A stretch of 64,000 nt of DNA, taken from NCBI RefSeq assembly GCF_002575655.3, contig NC_053037.3:569076880-569140879 (forward strand), read 5' to 3'. This stretch comes from Aegilops tauschii subsp. strangulata. Lineage: Eukaryota > Streptophyta > Magnoliopsida > Poales > Poaceae. Every line of letters starts with the position of its first letter. Within the stretch, counting starts at the first letter, position 1. A program made the position numbers and the translations under genes. Below the pieces are notes generated by a model, which ran no database searches, was not told where the DNA came from, and saw only the letters and a list, made by a program, of their open reading frames with translations. Shown piece after piece: positions 1-10,483 of the stretch.

Positions 1-704
1 ATCTCCATTTCCAAAGCATCGACATGATCTCCAGCGTCATCGGCAGGACACCTTGATCTCCATCATAGCGTCGGGGTCGGCTCGCTAACTATTGCTAACA
101 CATAGCAACAAAATAAAAGCAATTACATGGCGCTTAAATGATTGACACACAATTCATACAATAATTAAAGACAACCCTAAGGCTCCTGCCGGTTGTCGTA
201 CTCATCGACATGAAAGTCGTGAACTTATTAAAAAACATGATCATCTCATACATCAACATATATCCCATCATATCTTGACCATATCACATCACAAGATGCC
301 CTGCAAAAACAAGTTAGATGTTCTCTACTTTGTTGTTGCAAAGTTTACATGGCTACCACGGGCAACTAGCAAGAACCGTTCTTAACTACGCAAAACCACA
401 ACGGTGATGATCAAGTTTGTTGTTTTAACCTTCTACAAGGACTGCCCGTAGTCAAATTCGATTCAACTAAAGTAGGACAAACAGACACCCGCCAGCTACC
501 TTTATGCAAAACAAGTTGCATGTCAGTTGGTGGAACCGGTCTCATGTACGTGGACATGTAAGGTTGGTCCAGGCCGCTTCATCCCACAATGCCGCCGAAT
601 CAAAATAAGACGTTGGTGGTAAGCAGTATGAACATCACCACCCACAACTCCTTTGTGTTCTACTTGTGCATATCATGTACGCATAGACCTGGCTCTGATA
701 CCAC
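1..704 (-). mobile_element. 5' untranslated leader of an Angela/WIS/BARE-type copia element (partial)
   Basis: This is the stretch between the primer binding site and gag of a Ty1/copia element read on the minus strand; gag and pol lie beyond the left edge of the window. I recognise the leader text (conserved blocks around 490-690) as that of the BARE-1/WIS/Angela group of Triticeae. No long reading frame is present on the minus strand, as expected for a leader. The tRNA primer site next to the LTR fixes the orientation. Confidence 0.8.
692..703 (-). promoter_or_regulatory. Primer binding site (initiator Met tRNA) of the copia element
   Basis: Read on the minus strand this is TGGTATCAGAGC, complementary to the 3' end of initiator methionine tRNA. 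It lies one base from the LTR end, as usual for BARE-type copia elements. Confidence 0.9.
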
Positions 705-2456
705 TGTTGGGAAAATTTGCATGCAAAACAAAAATTTTCTACGCACAAGCAAGATCTATCCATGGAAACGCATAGCTACGAGAGGGGAGAGCATCTACAT
801 ACCCTTGCAGATCGCTAAGCGGAAATGTTTATCAACGCGGTTGATGCAGTCGTACACCTTCACGATCCGTCCCGATCAAGTACCGAACATACGGCACGTC
901 CGCGTTCAGCACACGTTCAGCTCGATGACGTCCACGCCTTCTCGATCCAGCAAGAGAGGCGAAGTAGTAGATGAGTTCCGGCAGCATGACGGCGTGGTGA
1001 CGATGGTGGTGAAGAACAATCTCCATAGGGCTTCCCCAAGCACAATGGGAACTATGACGGAGGATAAACTAGAGGGGCGGGGTTGCCGGCACAAGGCTTG
1101 GGGAATCTTGATGTGTCCCGGGTGCTAGACCTGCCCCTCTATTCATATGTTGAACCCTCGGGTCGTTTCTTGGAGAAAGAGCCTCCTCAAAGTTGGTTTA
1201 GCCCACAAGGCAAGAGTCCTTCTCGGACTCCAGGACCAGACGTCAGGGTCCACGGCGTCTGGCCCCAGACGCCAGGGTCCTCGGCGTCTGGCCCCAGACG
1301 CCAGGGTCCTCGGCGTCTGGCCCCAGATGCCAGGGTCCCTGGCGTTTGGCTCTGGCCTCCGCAAAACTTCCTTTGTCACCTTCCTAAAGCCCCGTGGGCT
1401 TTACCCCTTGGCCTAAATAAAGTGTTCTCGCACCGAAACATTTCTGAGAACATCCGAAACCCCTTCCGAAGACCAAACACTATAATCCCATATATCAATC
1501 TTTACCTCCGGACCATTCCGGGGCTCCTCGACATGTCTGCGATCTCATCCGGGACTCCGAGCAACATCCGGTCACCAACATACATAACTCATATAATACT
1601 ATATCGTCAAAGAACGTTAAGCGTGCGCACCCTATGGGTTCGAGAATGATGGAGACATAAGTGAGATGCTTCTCCGGTCAATAACCAACATCGGGACCTG
1701 GTTGTCCATATTGCTTCCTACATATTCTACGACGATCTTTTTTGGTTGAACCTTTATGACAAAATACGTAGTTCCCTTTGTCTATCGGTATGTTATTTTC
1801 CTGAGATTCATTCGTCGGTATCTCCATACCTAGTTCAGTCTCGTTACCGGCAAGTCTCTTTAGTCGTTCCGTAATACATCATCTCATAAATAACTTCTTA
1901 ATCACTTTTCTTGCAAGCTTCTTTTGATGCTGTATTACCGAGAGGGCCCAGAGATACCTCTCCGTCATACGGAGTGACAAATCCCAATCTTGATTCACGC
2001 CAACTAAATAGACACCTTCGGAGATACCTGTAGAGCATCTTTATGATCACCCAGTTCCGTTGTGACATTTGATAGCACACAAGGTATTCCTCCGTTATCT
2101 ATGAGTTGCATGATCTCATGGTCGAAGGAATATGTATTTGACATTAAGAAAGGAGTAGCAATAAACCGAACGATCATATTCTAAGCTAAGGGATGGGTCT
2201 TGTTCATCACATCATTCTCCTAATGATGTGATCCAGTTATCAAAAGACAACTCATGTCTATGGTCAGGAAGCCTTAACCATCTTTTGATCAACGAGCTTG
2301 TCTAGTAGAGGCACACTAGGGACTTGGTATTTTCTTATGTATTCACACATGTATTGAAGTTTCCAATTAATACGATTCTTGCATGAAACATATATCATGA
2401 TTAAGGAAATATAATAATAACCACTTTATTATTGCCTCTAGGGCCTATTTCCAACA
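705..2456 (-). mobile_element. 5' LTR of an Angela/WIS/BARE-type copia element
   Basis: The LTR is 1,752 bp and has TGTTGG...CCAACA ends on the minus strand (the start lies at 2456). The first bases, with the 'GCCCTAGAGGCAATAATAA' block at about 2427-2445 on the minus strand, match the well-known BARE-1/Angela LTR start, and the length fits the family's roughly 1.7-1.8 kb LTRs. The primer binding site follows at 692-703. The other LTR is outside the window, so no target duplication can be checked. Internal palindromic repeats at 1252-1340 are described separately. Confidence 0.9.
1252..1340. repeat. 29-bp palindromic tandem repeat inside the copia LTR
   Basis: Three copies at a 29-bp period contain GGCGTCTGGCCCCAGACGCC (1254-1273, 1283-1302 and 1312-1331, the last with one change). 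The core is a near-perfect inverted repeat (GGCGTCTGG / CCAGACGCC), so each unit can fold as a GC-rich hairpin. Diverged half units flank the array. Confidence 0.85.
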
Positions 2457-3974
2457 ATTTAGGCTACTCGTTTCTGGTTCGAAGAACTATTCTGATCACA
2501 TGGTTGTACTTAACAACGTGGCATGTTACCGATGAATAAATTATAGGATAATGTTTTACAGATATAATCTGAAATCGTGTATGTCTTACTTCAGTATTAT
2601 CACACGAGCTTAGGTATGCGTAATTCTGTGGATCAGAATAAAATATCAAAATAGGGGGCAAACACCGAAATTCACTCTAAATTATATGTGTTGCAGATGA
2701 AACCCCACGGGAGAAGGCACTAAATTATATGTGGAGCATGACCCTTCTTGTCTGGAAGCATGGAGCTCGTGTCCATGCATTTAAAGTTGAGCCCCGAGAC
2801 ATCGTGTCGGCAAATCGTCTGTTGCTTTTGTGTGCACTGTGTCACCATGTTAAGTGTTAAACTATCTATGTTGTATGGAAAATGTATCACTCGAAACTTT
2901 CCGCGTTGTATTGACTATGTATGCTAGTTTGTGAACTTGTTGGTATTTGATGTGACTAGGTTGCAGGTTTCTGAGGACTATATATCTTATATCTTATATT
3001 TACTAATTGGAGGCACCTTTCTAGTCTTCACGTTAATCCACATCACCAAGATTAATTTAGCCATTAGATTGTAAATTTAATGGTCAAGATCTATTAGAAA
3101 TAGAGAAATCCCCACGTACATAAAATATTGAACCTGCACGTCCATGTGAAAAAACAATACCACGTCCACCAGAGATTTAACCCAAAAGTACAAAAGAAAC
3201 ACATCCAATTCAAAAAAAACATGTGGCACATTTTTCAAATAAAAAAAGGAGGGGTGTACCATACAACTTTTTTTATAGTATAAAAAGCATACCCTACAAC
3301 TAAATACGCTTCATACCCCACAAAAGAAAGAAAAAATATTCTGACGAAAAAACACATGCACGTCGGCTCAAAAAATGGAAGAAGACACGTAAAGTATAAA
3401 TAGTATGAAGCTTCATTTTGAAAGTGAGCATATGCCGGATTGAATTAAAAAGAAATTCTAGACCCATGGTAGAAAGGAAGACCAACCAAAATAAAATAAA
3501 GCAGACATGAACATACCAAAATATCTCCCTGTTGGCTTCCAGATATCACAACATCTAGGTCATATTTAATACGTGAAATCACTGAATTGTAATACATGTA
3601 GGGGAATTTTCATTATTTACACGCATAACCATCATATATGAACTTAAATCTATTGATAAATATCAATTGAAGGAATACCAATCTTCTTTCTTTGTTTTTT
3701 TCCAATAGGGGTTGGCAAGGAAGACAATTGTGTATTTCAAATAGGGATATTTCACAACCACATCAACTAAAATTGAAAATTTTAGGGGTAAAATAATTGT
3801 ATCAACCATTACAAGTCAATGCCAAAAGTTGATATATCAATAATCTTTGAAAAAACATCACTAGCCTGCGGCATATGGCTCTCACACTTCAATTTTGTTT
3901 TTTGTGTAGTCCATGTGTGTACTGTATCTTTCTACCAATACCTGTTGCATTGTGTTCTATATGCTACAATTTAT
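2457..3974. other. AT-rich non-coding DNA, no gene recognised
   Basis: This stretch lies between the copia LTR and the outer CACTA element. I see only short frames with no recognisable motifs and no paired ends of a transposon. A segment at about 2985-3120 resembles the AT-rich start of some grass Helitrons, but no matching 3' end is visible. It is probably diverged repeat DNA. Confidence 0.5.
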
Positions 3975-4185
3975 CACTAGTGCAAAACCGGGCTATAGCA
4001 CCGGTTCGTAAGGGCCTTTAGTGTCGGTTCTGTAACCGGCACTAAAGAGTGGGTACTAAAGGTCCCTCCCCCTTAGTACCGGTTCTGCACGAACCGCCAC
4101 TAAAGGGCCACCACGTGGCACGAGCCAGCGCCGGGGGCGGGGAGCACTTTAGTACAGGTTGGTAACACCAACCGGTACTAAAATC
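3975..4185. repeat. Left terminus and sub-terminal repeats of CACTA A
   Basis: The terminal CACTAG is followed by at least four copies of a short motif in both orientations (TTTAGT-ccGGTT and AACCGG-ACTAAA). In En/Spm-type elements such sub-terminal repeats are transposase binding sites; that role is inferred here. A poly-G run at 4190-4197 ends the block. Confidence 0.8.
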
Positions 4186-4329
4186 TTGGGGGGGGGGTTT
4201 GGATTCATGATTTCTTTTTCTTTAATTTTGTGTTTTCCATTTTATTCTTTTTCGTTTGCTGGTATTTTACGATTACATATTGTACACGTTATGCATATAT
4301 ATAAATATATAAAATTTCTCGTAGGACCG

Positions 4330-4332
<3 letters not shown>

Positions 4333-4360
<28 letters not shown>
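4333..4360. repeat. (AT)14 microsatellite
   Basis: This is an uninterrupted AT dinucleotide run inside the non-coding left part of CACTA A. Shorter TATA runs lie nearby at 4300-4320 and 4402-4430. Confidence 0.95.
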
Positions 4361-4488
4361 CATCGAATGTCTCACAACCACCATTATTCACACATACACA
4401 TGTATATATATACACAATTAGGTATATATATAATTTCTCCTACATGTTGCCTTGGTGCCTTCGGAGCACGATAACAATTGGGAGTGGT

Positions 4489-7400
4489 TCATGGGGGCGG
4501 TAGCGGGTAATAGTATTCTCCTTTGGAATCTATGACCTGGTCGAGCAAAAATCCCGCTATTTCCTGTTGAAGTGCTCGTATGCGCTCCGTTGGTAGGAGC
4601 TTCTTCCGCACGTCTTTGAACTGTTAAGGAGATCAATATGCATGCATGTGTATATTAGTTGTGTGACTAGATATCGATAATCATTAAAAAATGTGAATAG
4701 TGTTCTATCAAACGTACCCACTGCTGTCTATCAGATTTGCTCATTTCGGACGCCATCATGCGAATGTTCTCACAAACGTAGAATGCACACACATCAGTCC
4801 CCGGCGCCTGCTTCAGGGCCTTTACGAGAATTGAATTTAGTCAGGTAATAATTAATCAAGCATGATAATAAATTAATGGTATTGAAACAAGAATTAAAGA
4901 GATGGTAGCTAGCTAGTACTACTTAATTACTTACCTTGGGTCGATACCAAAACAACTTTTGTCGCCATTTGCCTGGAGTCACCTTGATGAACTTTGCCCA
5001 AGACCTGCCCGCCGGCAAAGAAAATGAATAAGGGTTATTAAATAGTTGATATTAGAAAAATGACGAACTAAATAGGCCGAGATATAGTTAATTATGATTG
5101 AAATTACCTGTTGATCCCCTTCAAGATGGTGAAGTCACTTTCTTTTTTAAGTAGTGAGTCCAGTACTTCAACTGTTCCTTCTTCAACTTTATGACTAACA
5201 AGATCCAGTGGTAACTGCATGCGCACAAGTTTGCATGTTTTAATTAAGAGGGCATTTGCATAACACTAATCAACATCTAGCTAGCTAGTATAAGCAAAAA
5301 CAGAATTAGTAGTACAAGACAGTGTGACTCACAGGAAGTTGTAAGGAAGTAGTATATCTTCATTGGTATTGAGGCGCTTCAAGAACTCTAGCATGTTTTT
5401 CTATACATCTGCTTTACACCATTCCAATTTCCATGTGTGTTCATTAATGGTATTTGGGTCAATGAACCAAATGCCATAGCGTCCAGCTTTTTTCATTTCA
5501 TACATCTTCATCATGCATAATACCACAGAAAAGAATATATAGTGAGGATATATAATTGGAGGTAATTAATGATCAATCAATGAGCACTACAGCTAGCTTG
5601 AGACTTAAATTACAGAAAGAAATCACTTACAGACAATAGCAACTGACGATAGATTTGTCGAGTGCATCTTGATTGAATAACTGAAATAGTTCTAAATACT
5701 GAACGGACAGAGCTTTCTTATGGAAGTAATGCTCTTACTTGACTTGAACCATGAGGGACTCTCGGTTGGAACTCTTGGTAATTTTCATGTACCAATCATG
5801 CAATTCATACATTCTCGTTGGGAGGTTCTTGACCTCCTCGGGCTCGACCAAGTGTTTGCCGCGGACATATTTCCGTTTTATTTCCTCCTCTCTAAGGGCA
5901 AACATGGGCTCGATCTCGAGGAGTTGTCCAACAATGATCTTGAGCATTTCAGCCAGCATTATATGCTCCTCGGTTATTACCAGATTGCCCAGCTGGGGAA
6001 CGTTAACGGTTTGCCCACATATATATAGGGCGCCGGTACTCTTATGTGTTGTTGGCACAACCAGCGGGGGGATCGATTGCGCCGCCTGTTCTCCTAACTG
6101 GGGAACGGTTTTCCCGCATTTTTTGCCAGCTGCTTGGCTCGAGCTCGACTCCTTCTGTACTCGTGCTCGATGTGCCTTCCTGAGGGGAGACATGGGTTCA
6201 ATCTCGAGGCTTGGACCATATTTATATCGCTTGTCTCTCTCTGTACCTTCTGTACTACCTCGACTCGTACCGCTACGCACCATAGTTGCGTCGGCTCTCT
6301 TCCGCGATTGCTGAGGCGGTGGAGACGGCTGATGTGGCTTAGTTGGAGCAGGAGGAGTGGCTTGACGCTGTGCCGGACTTGAAGCAGGAGGAGTGGCCTC
6401 ATGCGGTGTCGGACTTGAAGTAGGAGGAGTGGCCTCACGCTGTGCCGGACTTGAAGCAGGAGGACTGGACTGACGCGGTGTCCGACTTGAAGCAGGAGGA
6501 GTGGCCTCATGCTGTGCCTGACTTGAAGCAGGAGGAGTGGCCTGCTGCTGTGCTGGACTTGGAGGAGGATGAGTGGCCTCACATCGAGGAGGAGTCGGAT
6601 GACGACGCGGTGTCGGTGGCCATCGAAAGATGATGCAATCCTTTCTCCATAGGATGATGCGATGTATGGCCTCTCCCTGTGTGTGCTCCTCGTCACCTCT
6701 AGGAATGTCAAGCTCTAGCCCCAAATATTGGTCCACCACCTCATCAACCACGACACGAGCATAGCCCGCAGGAATCGGGTTGCAATGGAAGGTTGCATCG
6801 GGGGGATTTGTATAAGCAATGGCGTCCGCCACCTTCATGGATATGCTCTTCATTTTGAAGTGTAGCTCACGGTTAGTGCTCTCCATGATGTCATCCACAG
6901 GGTATCTATCCAGCAGTGCGTCGCCCGGGGCGGAACCAATGCTGCTTCTCGGCATGGATGGGACGGTGCTATCCAATGCTGGATCATCCGCTAGATGCTG
7001 CCGCTGCTGAGATCCTCTTTCCTGGCTAAGTGAGTCGATCTGCTATTGCTGCCGCTGGAATTTGAGTGCCAAGTCTGCGTGCGCTGATTCTAGGCCTAGA
7101 AGGCGTTCTGCTTCCTGCTTCCTCTGATCCTCCTCCAGCTTCCTCTTCTTCTCCTCCTCCATCTTCCTTCTTGCACGACTTCTGTAGTCGGCGTTCCAGT
7201 CTGAAAAGCCCTCATACCACGGAACAACGCCCTTGCCTCGTGTTCTTCCCGGGTGTTCAGGATTTTCTAGGGCGCGCGTAAGCTCGTCGTTCTCTCTGTT
7301 GGGCGTGAACACCCCCTTTCGAGCATCTTCTATTGCTTCAAGTAACTTTTCTTCGGCTCCTATTAGACTTGCCTTCTTCGAAACCAGGCCTGTCTTCGGG

Positions 7401-8419
7401 TCCAATGCCCCCCATGCGCATAGAACCATGTTCTGCACCTGGGGGGCCAACTCCTAGTAACTGGAGTGACCCCTGCATCCACCATCTCTTGCTCAGACTT
7501 ATCCCACTTAGGCATTGCCACCGCATGGCCACCTGGACCCAGCCTATGGAACTGCGTCTTTTTTGCGGCATTGGCCTTGTTTTTTCTCGACCGTTCCTTA
7601 GATAATTCTGATTCCTTGAATTTCACGAAAGCGGGCCAGTGTTCTATTTGCTTCTCCAGTGTTCCCTTGAATTCTGGAGTCTTCCTTCCTCCTTCGACGT
7701 AGTTGGCCCATATAGTTTTCTTGTGGGTGTTGGATGCAATTGCCATCTTCCTAAGAGTAGCGTCCTTGACTTTCTGCACATCTGCATCAGTGAAATGATC
7801 TGGTAGGGTGAAATGTTCCATGAGAGATTTCCAAACCGTTTTTTGCTCTGCGGTCGACCCAAGTAACATCTGGACGTTTATTTTTTGGCTCTTTCCATTC
7901 TTGAATGGAGATAGGGAGTTGGTGCCTCACAAGAGCTCCGCACTGACGAATGAACTTGTTCGCAATGTTCTTAGGCGTGCTTGGTTCGCCATTAACTTTG
8001 ATGGCATCGATGTTGTACTTTACACCCTCCTTCAACTTTTTGCCCGGGCCTCGCTTTGTCCTGATTTCTGTAGAAGTAGATTTGCTCGATCCGGAGGGCT
8101 GAAAGAAGAAAGATTGATTCGTTAATATATCTTCAAATAAAAGAAACATGTGATGATCACCAGATGCCTGCTTATATAAATATACCTCGCCGGTCTCTGT
8201 TATTTCAAGATCAACATTGTCGGCGTCATCATAATCATAATCATAGTTCATGACTTCATCAGTTTGGTCGTCGCGATCGAATATCATATCATCACCCTCC
8301 CCGGTATTGTTCAGATATTCGGAGCCGTCATAGTCTTCATTCTGATCATCTGGCCCGCGAGGGCTGCGTATGACCTCGAACAGGGTCTCTTCTCCCTCTC
8401 TGCCGGTATTGTCCGCCAT
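4489..8419 (-). pseudogene. CACTA A second gene: Ptta/En/Spm protein with Ulp1-like C-terminus, degenerate
   Basis: The exons resemble the plant Ptta/En/Spm transposase family (Pfam Transposase_24) followed by a C48/Ulp1-like cysteine protease end. The acidic N-terminus starts at 8419 (MADNTGREG); an in-frame intron lies at about 8100-8185. The Ptta region occupies about 7050-8100, then come a charged coiled coil (7045-7250), a proline-rich repeat zone and a conserved block to about 5650. Small exons at roughly 5340-5505, 5105-5220, 4930-5005, 4720-4820 and 4489-4618 carry the HW (YHWILLVIK), D (VLDS) and Cys (DVCAFYVCENIR) protease motifs. It is broken by frameshifts near 7865, 7400 and 5170 and by in-frame stops at 7043-7045, 5733-5735 and 5401-5403. 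Exon limits are approximate. It cannot make a full protein. Confidence 0.75.
6340..6590 (-). repeat. 36-bp repeat encoding a Pro/Ala/Ser/Thr-rich linker
   Basis: About six copies of a 36-bp unit encode 12-residue repeats of the form SPAQREATPPAS inside the CACTA A second gene. The array is a flexible linker between the Ptta half and the C-terminal half of the protein. B has a non-identical proline-rich linker in the same position (about 12260-12580). Confidence 0.8.
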
Positions 8420-8570
8420 AGCTTTTATTTAACTAATCTAGAAGAAATATAAAACAATTTATTATTCAAATTACAATGCATGGATGCAATCAATAAGGAA
8501 AAACTGAATCATAGTACATAATATGCGTCGTCTCGAATATTATATATCAAATACATCACTAGCTAGCTGG

Positions 8571-9005
8571 CTAATAAAGATCAAATACTCCAGAAGAATC
8601 TAGGCCACTCGCGGTTCCTGAGGCGCGGGCGGTGGACACCCAAAGAGAAGGAACCATCACAGGATCATATCTCCGGTTATCTGCCCAAAGAACCTGCCAG
8701 GTATTGGAGAACTTGACGTCCATAGCAGCCATGTAGCGACGGACGTGCTCGTCCTCCTCCCTGACATGGCGGCGCACCACCTCCGGAGGGGCCGGCTCCC
8801 TCTACACCGAATGTGGCCCACGCGTATGCCACCAAAGGAGATCAGGGTCGACGACAGGACCCGGGGCCGGGTTCCTCACCAAGCGGCGCGCCCCTGAAGG
8901 TAGCACCTCCATGTGCCAGCCCGGCGGAGCCCAGTCTCGGACATGGGTCCTCTGAAGCAGGACGTCGTGGAGAACGGGTCGATGGCGAGAATGCGGGCCG
9001 GGCAT
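8571..9005 (-). pseudogene. Conserved CACTA-associated ORF of unknown function, one stop codon
   Basis: From an ATG at 9005 the minus strand reads about 145 codons with one in-frame TAG at 8802-8804. Visible features are a Trp/Pro-rich start (RDWAPPGWHMEVLPSG), a basic RRLVRNP segment, and a second half with VRRHVREEDEHVRRYMAAMD and a Trp-containing tail. I have seen similar predicted proteins in Triticeae annotations but know no function or domain name. It lies just upstream of the second gene of element A and was probably part of that transcription unit. Base composition is GC-rich and codon-like, unlike the flanking AT-rich DNA. No counterpart is apparent in B. Confidence 0.5.
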
Positions 9006-9109
9006 CGTCAAAAAGAAATACTATATGCCCGCAAAAAGTCACATATTTCAAATTATTGGATTGTGATAACTAAAATTCTATATGCAAATTCTAAATTTTT
9101 CTATAACTA

Positions 9110-9395
9110 AAATTATAAGAAACTAAAAAAACATCGATCATCGTCTAACAATTTGACATTAATCTAATTCATCTAGCTAAAACTAACATTTCTAAAACTT
9201 CTAACATTTCTATATAACTAACATTTCTAATATTTCTATAACTAAAAAACAGAAAAATTGCTAACATTTCTATCTATAACTAAAAAACAGAAAAATTTCT
9301 AACATTTCTATAACTAAAAAACAGAAAAATTTCTAACATTTCTATAAATATTTCTATAACTAAGAAACATAAAAAATACTAACAATTTTAAAACT
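9110..9395. repeat. AT-rich degenerate tandem repeat
   Basis: Repeated text of the type CTAACATTTCTATAACTAAA with AAACAGAAAAAT spacers recurs at a period of about 35 bp. It lies in CACTA A between ORF sequence and a sharply GC-rich block; the composition changes abruptly at about 9405. Confidence 0.8.
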
Positions 9396-9404
9396 AAATA
9401 ACAA

Positions 9405-9710
9405 TGTGTGCGTGTGTGTGTGGACATGGCGGCCGGGGCAGGAGCTCACTGGCGAGGCGAGGCGACGGGGGGCGGCGACTGGCGGCGACGACGCGGATGG
9501 CAACGGTGGGGACGGGGACGGGGCGGCGAGGACGGGGACGCGGGGCGGCGACGACTGGGTCGGGGCCGGACGGCCGGGGCGGCGACGACAGGGACGGGGC
9601 GGTGACGGGGGCGTCGACGAGGGGTGGCGACGGTGGCGTCGACGGGGGCAGCGACGGGGGCGGCGACGTGGGGCGCGGGCGGGGCAGTGGAGAAGAAGCA
9701 GATGAAAACT
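9405..9710. other. GC-rich low-complexity block, probable 5' untranslated region
   Basis: This block is dominated by GGCGACGGGG-like runs. Open frames appear in several phases only because stops are rare in such composition. On the minus strand it lies immediately downstream of a TATA box at 9731-9740, so it is best read as leader of the A second-gene transcript. B has an equivalent block at 14915-15110. Confidence 0.5.
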
Positions 9711-9727
9711 GACGAAATTTGTAAGTG

Positions 9728-9893
9728 CTGCTTATATAGGATGGGCCTTTAGTACCGGTTGGAGCCACCAACCGGTACTAAAGGTCAAATTTGGCCAGGC
9801 CAAGCGGCGGGAAGCGACCCCCTTTAGTACCGGGTGGTGGCTCCAACCGGTACTAAAGGGTCTTTAGTACCGGTTGGAGCCACCACCCGGTAC
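9728..9893 (-). promoter_or_regulatory. Internal repeat array and TATA box of CACTA A
   Basis: On the minus strand, palindromic repeats of the form CCTTTAGTACCGGTT...AACCGGTACTAAAGG are followed by TCCTATATAAG (9731-9741). The same arrangement stands at the right terminus of A (52994-53260). This internal copy lies upstream of the second gene and downstream of the transposase, so it looks like a separate promoter for the second gene. Element B is inserted within the array at 9893/21330. Promoter function is inferred from layout. Confidence 0.6.
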
Positions 9894-10110
9894 CACTAGT
9901 AGGAAAAGGGGCTTTTACCCCGGTCCATAAGGGCCTTTAGTCCCAGTTCTGGAACCGGGACGAAAGGGTCGTTACTAATGCCCTAGCCCTTTAGTCCCGG
10001 TTCTTACACGAACCGGGACTAAAGGCCGTCCACGTGGCCGGTGCGGGGAGCCCAGGCAGGAGGGCCTTTGGTCCCGGTTGGTGCCACCAACCGGGACCAA
10101 TAGGCATCCA
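9894..10110. repeat. Left terminus and sub-terminal repeats of CACTA B
   Basis: The terminal CACTAG is followed by copies of TTTAGTCCCGGTT and AACCGGGACTAAA in inverted pairs (e.g. 10002-10025 and 10070-10102). These differ from A's repeats by CCCGG in place of ACCGG, so the two elements use related but distinct motifs. Confidence 0.85.
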
Positions 10111-10483
10111 CGCGTCAGCACCTGGCAGGAGCTGAGGTTTTTGTTTTTTTTGAAAGGGGGTGGTTTAGGGGTTTTGGGGGGGTTAATTTAGGTGTTTCAT
10201 ATATTGTGTTAGCTAGCTAATTAATAGAGAGAAGTGTCCTCTCTTATCTCCGTGCTTTGTCGATGCTACGTACTATATACGTATGGAGAGGAGTAGACAC
10301 GCTAGCTAGTAATCAAATCAAGGAAACAGAAGATCGTCATGAACATATATATATGCATACAGAGAGAAGGGATATCGACCACCTCTCCTTCTCCGAGATA
10401 TTGGTCGAACAACAAGTTCTCGTATATCTATCCGACACTACCGGCTACATATATACAATAATTATCTCTTACAATACAATCTC

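Noticed and set aside
589..1649. Plus-strand frames of up to 188 codons over the copia LTR
   Set aside because: They lie antisense to a recognised LTR and contain the palindromic repeat; no domain.
2985..3974. Possible Helitron
   Set aside because: Only vague similarity of the AT-rich start; no 3' hairpin with CTAG end and no Rep/helicase sequence.
9404..9712. Overlapping plus-strand frames of up to 102 codons in GC-rich DNA
   Set aside because: All are Gly/Arg/Asp low-complexity products of GGCGAC repeats in every phase; no motif, and the region fits a minus-strand leader.
9728..9893. The internal arrays of A and B as ends of additional nested CACTA elements
   Set aside because: No CACTA/TAGTG terminus or 3-bp duplication lies at the internal arrays apart from the true ends of B, and both elements have the array at the same place between the same genes.
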